DNA from: Protopterus annectens | Lineage: Eukaryota > Chordata > Ceratodontiformes > Protopteridae | Assembly (NCBI RefSeq): GCF_019279795.1 | Contig: NC_056725.1 | Location: forward strand, 1,072,329,413-1,072,393,412 | Length of the DNA stretch: 64,000 nt | Reading direction: 5' to 3' | Part shown: piece after piece, positions 59,673-64,000 of the stretch | Numbering within the stretch: the first letter of the stretch is position 1 | Layout: each line of letters starts with the position of its first letter | Notes under the pieces: generated by a model | Databases searched by the model: none | What the model was told of the DNA's origin: nothing | The model's input: the letters and a program-made list of their open reading frames with translations, nothing else | Translations under genes and position numbers: made by a program

Positions 59673-60542
59673 TTGAAAACCCTTATCAACAACAACCAAG
59701 TGAGGGTTATGAAACCCGACAAAGGGGGTGGAATCATTATTTACAACAAATTTGATTACATCAAAGAAATATACAATATATTATACCAATCTGGTAAATA
59801 CGAAGCCATTTCCCTCAATGAAGTTAACATTAGGTACAGACGTATTGACCTCGCCTTAGAAGAATATTTTATTGACCATAGAAATTCTGAGGAGGTTTAC
59901 CAGTTTTTGAAAGTTGAATATCCTACATTGGCCACCATTGAAGGTATACCCAAAATACACAAAAATTTGGAAAGTCCTCCATTCAGACCGATTATATCTG
60001 GAAGTAAGTCCAAAACTTTCCCTATAAGAGTTGCTATAGATAGATGGGTCAAACCAGTTTATAACAATGTTTCCCATTTGATCAAGGATTCCTGGGTGTT
60101 TCTTAGTAATTTAACATCACAAATTTGGAACAGGAATCTTATTTTTATTACTATTGATGTAATAGATGTTTTTTCATGTATTCCGAAGGAGGTTGATCTA
60201 GAATACATCAGCAATAGTTTAAGAAAATGTTCCAATTTGGATTGGGACAAGATAAGCCTTATTACTGACATGATGGGATTAGTATTGGACCATAATTACA
60301 TTTATTTTGAGAATGAATTTTTCAAACAAACAACAGGTGTTGCTATGGGGGCCTCATGTGCCCCCATATTTGCAAATTTAGTTATGTTAGAATGGGAGAT
60401 GGAACATCTATTTAACTGTGAATATTTCAAACACGTTAAGTATTATACGAGATTTTTGGATGATTTATTCATATTATGGGATGGCCTTTTCGACCTTATA
60501 AAAGCTTTCATCATGTATCTTAACCATACAACAGATTTTTAA
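59673..60542 (+). pseudogene. PLE1 reverse transcriptase
   Basis: Penelope-type polymerase core: RVMKPDKGGGIIIYN (from residue 11), GIPKIHKN, PPFRPIISG, ITIDVIDVFSCIP (motif A), TTGVAMGASCAPIFANL and RFLDDLFILW (motif C). The upstream frame is the same after the stop at 59472, so the protein was one chain. TAA at 60540 separates it from the C-terminal part in the same frame. These polymerases are related to telomerase reverse transcriptases. All catalytic Asp blocks are present. Confidence 0.9.
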
Positions 60543-60581
60543 AAATTTACATATAATTACAATGTAAAAGGTATTGCGTAT

Positions 60582-61571
60582 TTGGACACTTACATTAGTC
60601 ATGGGGACGATGGGTTTGTATCTTGTATACATAGAAAAGATACGTTCTCGAATGATTATTTGGAGTTCAGTAGTAATCATCCTACGTACGTGTTCAAAAA
60701 CATATTTAAGGGGCAATGTATACGAGCTGCTCGTATGTCATCTACCAAGGATATAATGTTTCATGAAGTACAATATATCAGGTCAATGTTTAGTGCAAGA
60801 GGGTACCCTGAACATTCACTAAATGATGTAGCAAGGTATATTAGTTCAGAATGGGGTAGGAAGTACAAACCTTTATTAGGTAATTTCATTGCACAGAAAA
60901 ATAATGTAATGAAGGAACAAACTTATAGGGTGTGTGTATTAATGTATTCACCAGTAGTGAAATATATTGAGAATATTATTAAACAGCATTGGAAGTTGAT
61001 TACTATGGATGAAAATATAGAACAGAAATTAGGTACATTCCCTAAATTTGTTTATAAAACAGGCCCCAATTTGAAAATGATGATTGAACATAACACACGG
61101 AATGATGGACCAAAGAAGAAAAAGGCTACCGTGAAATGTGGCACCTGTAAACAGTGTAGATATATTAATGAGAAAGAAGAATTTAAATTGAAAAACTTTA
61201 ATGGAACATATATTAAAGGAAGGGCAGGAAACTGCAATACAAAATTTGTGGTATACATAGCTACTTGTGAGGCATGTTCCGCATTCTACATCGGGAAAAC
61301 GGAAAGACAATTAAGATGTATATATGACCACATGTACTGTATAAAGAAAAAAGATAAAAAGAACGCCCTAAGTAGACATATAGCACAAAATGGGGATACA
61401 CATAGATTCAAATTTACTATTATAGACCAGGTGGAGATGACAGCAAGGGGTGGCAATGTGAAGACTATGTTAGCTAAGAAAGAGAGTAAATGGCAAATAT
61501 TTACTGATGCTCTTAGGTCTCCAGGTATTAACGATCACATAAGCATAAAACCATTTTTAAGCCTGACATAG
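60582..61571 (+). pseudogene. PLE1 C-terminal thumb, zinc motif and GIY-YIG endonuclease
   Basis: 329 codons in the same frame as the polymerase, open from the stop at 60540 (YNYNVKGIAYLDTYI lies just before 60582). Contains CGTCKQC (residues 186-192), a cysteine motif usual before the endonuclease in this family, then VVYIATC (223-229), FYIGKTERQLR (235-245) and DH (249-250), the GIY-YIG nuclease core. It would nick DNA at the insertion site. The basic residue normally after the LR of this block is not obvious (RCIYDH), so activity is uncertain. Confidence 0.85.
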
Positions 61572-61679
61572 AGACATTTACATACATATTTACATACATA
61601 ACGTGTTATTGATTATATATTATTGTATAATTATTTTACATTTAACGTCAGAGTTTATGAACTGATTTTAACTGTAGTT

Positions 61680-62129
61680 AATATGACAAGTTAGGGTGTA
61701 TGTGACAAGTAATCAATTACCGCACATTATTGCATATACATTTTTAACAGAAGTATGGTTTTACAATTAGAATTTTAAGTGTTAGTATAGCGCTACTTAT
61801 TATTTAATTTAATTAATTTATTATGCATTTTATAAATATACATATTAGCTGTTTGTAATAGTTGTTGTATTATGAGGGATCACTTTAAAATTTCAAAAAG
61901 TTTTGGTGTCAAAATTGAGTATAAAAGTGATACGAAACTAAATATGGCAGTTCTGAGGAAGTCTGCATCGGACAGATGAAAGCTCTTAACTTTTGTGACA
62001 TATAGAGCTTCTTCTGGATATTGTGTTGTTTCGTTAATCAATAAATTGTGACCTGTTCAAGCTGAGGAGTCGTTGTGCCGTCCTGTACCTTTTGATTCAA
62101 TTACATTGTTGTTCCTGCTGAGATTTGTA
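61680..62129 (+). repeat. PLE1 right terminus: segments D, I and T
   Basis: D is 61680-61812 (direct copy of 57614-57746). I is 61813-62084 (inverted copy at the left terminus). T is 62085-62129 (ccttttgattcaatta to gatttgt; direct copy of 57747-57790). Confidence 0.85.
61940..62023 (+). ncRNA. Hammerhead-ribozyme-like motif in the PLE1 terminal repeat
   Basis: CTGAGGA (61953-61959, fits the CUGANGA core) and GAAA (61978-61981) flank a hairpin (GTCTG with CGGAC or CAGAT). GAAA is followed by GCTCT, a loop and AGAGC (62004-62008), then TT. Outer arms AATAT (61941) and ATATT (62018) could form stem I. Hammerhead motifs are known in Penelope-like terminal repeats. Stem II does not close cleanly against the core and UU is a rarer cleavage site, so this is tentative. 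The left copy (57385-57467, minus) keeps the core but has a mismatch in stem III. Confidence 0.4.
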
Positions 62130-62143
62130 TATTTAGAAAAATG
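62130..62143. repeat. Target-site duplication, right copy
   Basis: Exact 14-bp match to 57300-57313, directly after the end of segment T. Confidence 0.8.
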
Positions 62144-62233
62144 TGAAAGTTATATCTATGTCAATTAAACCAGGAAGCTGCTGCTTGCAATGGAGCGAGA
62201 GGGTGACAGAAAGAAAACAATGTCAATGTCAAT

Positions 62234-63505
62234 GTGATGCAGAACGGACAGGATACAAGCAGTATAAATGGAAATAAAAGCCCAGATGCAAGTTTTTCAG
62301 GCACACCAAGGCTTTTAAGGAACTCTAACCAGGCTTGTGAGTCCAGTAACAACAATTCAACTGGTATAATGTCAGGACAAGGTTCAGGGGCTGTTCAGGG
62401 AAATACACCTAAATGGACAGACCTAAAGGAATGGTTAAAGGTCAGTTTTTCAATGCATTTTCGTGAAATAATAGTTAAACCTGCACCAGTTACTGACTCT
62501 TATTAAACCAAACTTTATAGACTGCAAAAATTGTTATACATTTACAAAAGTTTGGATATTGAAAATAGTTATTTAAACTAATGTAAAACTGAAGGAATAG
62601 TCCCGAAGGGGCTAAGGGTATTTAAATACCCTAACAATGTGACTGAGGGAAGTATATTTCACAAAGACCATTTAGAAGTTTTTAACAGATGTGGGCTAGA
62701 TATATTAAGATGTATGATTGAGGAAAATGTTATGATTAAAGCTGAACTGTTTAAAGAGACTGATATTTTAAATGAATGCATTAAAAATGACTTGATTTTT
62801 ACAATTCCTGAGGAAAGAATGCAATATGACAATATTTTTATTGACACAAGTAATGACCATGATAACTTAGTTAAGAGATAAATAAAAAAAGCTAGAAAGG
62901 GACCTTAATGAGTATAAAAATAAGGTAAGTTATCTGAAGTCAAAGAAGAAGGGAAGGACATGGGGTAACAACAATATGGAAGGAACAACAGATGATGAAA
63001 ACCAGGATAATTCAGTAGTTAGTGAGCGGGTTATGGACTTAGATGATGTCTCTGAATACCCCCATTGCATAGGTCAGAGAGACTAAGGAATAGGGAGGGT
63101 TATGAACAACAATATAGGTACACAAATTTTGGGGGGGGGCAAGAAGGGGAGAAGGTACTATGACAACTGAGTACCAACCTCCCAGACTTGGAAAACAATT
63201 CCATTCTGCAAGATGAAATTAACCCCTATAGATATACTTTAGAAGATTTTAGTATATACAATTTCAGTCATATTTCCTTAACCAAAGAACATTTTAGTCT
63301 CTTATCAAACGGAACCAAGTTCATTCCTAGTAGAAGGGGAGATTTAACCAAAACAATTATGGATGTTAAAACCTTTACTAGGAAAATTAACTTCCAGGTT
63401 ATATTTGATCAGAATAAAAATTATGAACTAGAAGATCTGGTAAAAAAAAGTACATACAATCCCCCACTGCACCCCCAGATAAAAAAATCTAGAGAATATA
63501 CTTGA
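62234..63505 (+). pseudogene. PLE2 N-terminal region
   Basis: 62234-62506 is Ser/Asn/Gly-rich. 62639-62881 (HKDHLEVFNRCGLDILR, ETDILNECI) aligns with the PLE1 stretch around 58700-58800. 63188-63505 (FSIYNFSHISLTKEHFSLL, NGTKFIPSRRGDL) aligns with PLE1 59300-59460. Stops and shifts lie between these pieces and after 63505, so it is not intact. Confidence 0.7.
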
Positions 63506-63611
63506 GAATGAAATAAGAAAGAAGTATGGGAAAGTACACTATACAAGGAACTTAAGCCAGGCTGAAAGCAGCGTCCTTGATGAATTAAGAGGGGATTCAG
63601 GCTTAAGAATT

Positions 63612-64000
63612 ATGAAACCAGACAAAGGTGGGGGAATAGTATTGATGAACAGCTTTGACTATGAGGTGAAAATGAATGAACTCTTAGGAGACCCTAACAA
63701 ATACTCCACAGTTTCAAAAAATGAAATAAATATTAGTTACAAAAGGATAGATATGGCCTTAGAAAGTTTATTTTTAGATGGATTGTTAGATAGGAAGACA
63801 TATGAATATTTAAAAGTGGACAAACCTAAAATTCCTACTATTTTTGGGATCCCCAAAATACATAAGAACAGAATGTATCCCCCTTTGAGGCCAATAGTTT
63901 CGGCTGAGGGTTCCAAAACTTTACCCCTAGCCAAATTTGTGGATGTTAAACTTAAGAAACTGGAGCTTAAGAGAACCAACATTTTGAGAGATTCTTGGGG
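63612..64000 (+). pseudogene. PLE2 reverse transcriptase, first part, open to the window edge
   Basis: The frame starting at ATG 63612 is uninterrupted for 129 codons to the end: MKPDKGGGIVLMN, ISYKRIDMALESLF, IFGIPKIHKNRMYPPLRPI and LRDSW. These match PLE1 residues MKPDKGGG through LIKDSW in order. Motifs A to C and the endonuclease lie beyond the window. Upstream frames are broken, so it is called a pseudogene. Confidence 0.8.

Larger units (their letters stand above)
57314..62129 (+). mobile_element. Penelope-like element 1 (PLE1), full structure with GIY-YIG endonuclease
   Basis: About 4.8 kb between 14-bp target duplications. It has terminal repeat segments in direct and inverted orientation (pseudo-LTRs), a coiled-coil-like N-terminal region, a Penelope-type reverse transcriptase and a C-terminal GIY-YIG endonuclease. 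The direct repeat copies differ at only one of 133 bases, suggesting a fairly recent insertion. The coding frame nevertheless has two shifts and two stops. Confidence 0.9.
62234..64000 (+). mobile_element. Penelope-like element 2 (PLE2), partial, runs off the window
   Basis: Same protein order as PLE1 but clearly divergent: N-terminal low-complexity region, a conserved pre-RT segment, then reverse transcriptase up to the last base. No 5' terminal repeat was recognised. PLE1 is inserted only about 100 bases upstream of its first recognisable frame and may sit inside its 5' region. Confidence 0.8.

Noticed and set aside
61813..62084. Segment I as a spliced-out intron of the left PLE1 terminus
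   Set aside because: The missing segment does not begin with GT or end with AG at the D/T joint, and an inverted copy lies next to it, which splicing would not explain.
1..64000. CRISPR array, prokaryotic operon or phage system
   Set aside because: The only regular array (162-bp) has no spacers, and all enzymatic frames are eukaryotic retroelement proteins.

Overview
The window is repeat-dense eukaryotic nuclear DNA. It looks like a large, transposon-rich vertebrate genome of fish or amphibian type, but no species can be named. I see no host protein-coding gene, no rRNA and no functional tRNA. Almost every reading frame of substance belongs to a retroelement: CR1-type LINEs with an esterase ORF1, a second APE-type LINE family (L2/CR1-like), an RLE-type (R4/Dong/NeSL-like) LINE, a Mag-type Ty3/gypsy element, two Penelope-like elements and a tRNA-derived SINE. 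The unique DNA between them is AT-rich and CpG-poor.

Layout. 1-10545 is a nested pair of the same LINE family. LINE A (+) is split after its endonuclease domain at about 827 and resumes at about 7913. Between lies LINE B (-), about 7.1 kb, with one in-frame stop in a reading frame of about 1,080 codons and sixteen 162-bp tandem monomers at its 5' end. 14164-18310 is a decayed Mag-like gypsy polyprotein (-). 20228-25400 (-) and about 25700-29735 (+) are two CR1 copies with their 5' ends facing each other. 39160-41690 (-) is the RLE-type LINE, truncated at its 3' end. 42908-43175 is the SINE. 46720-49835 and 54580-56987 (-) are two 5'-truncated CR1 copies. 51240-51922 holds a LINE 3' tail. 57300-62143 is a Penelope-like element with terminal repeats, a 14-bp target duplication and a GIY-YIG endonuclease. 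62234-64000 is a second, divergent Penelope-like element that runs off the window.

Points of interest. The two most complete CR1 copies both carry an in-phase T TTT TTA heptamer where ORF1 and ORF2 overlap, with ORF2 in the -1 frame; this predicts an ORF1-ORF2 fusion by programmed frameshifting. LINE A and LINE B both carry a 2A-like NPGP motif; in LINE B it follows a hydrophobic N-terminus. The LINE B monomers vary mainly at CpG sites. The first Penelope-like element has an unusual arrangement of terminal segments, with a hammerhead-like motif in both copies. The RLE LINE has an in-frame 117-residue duplication. A stretch near 31.1-32.3 kb differs in texture from its surroundings and might be a conserved non-coding element.

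Limits. Everything was read by eye. Element ends are approximate unless bases are cited, and family names rest on motif recognition, not a database search.
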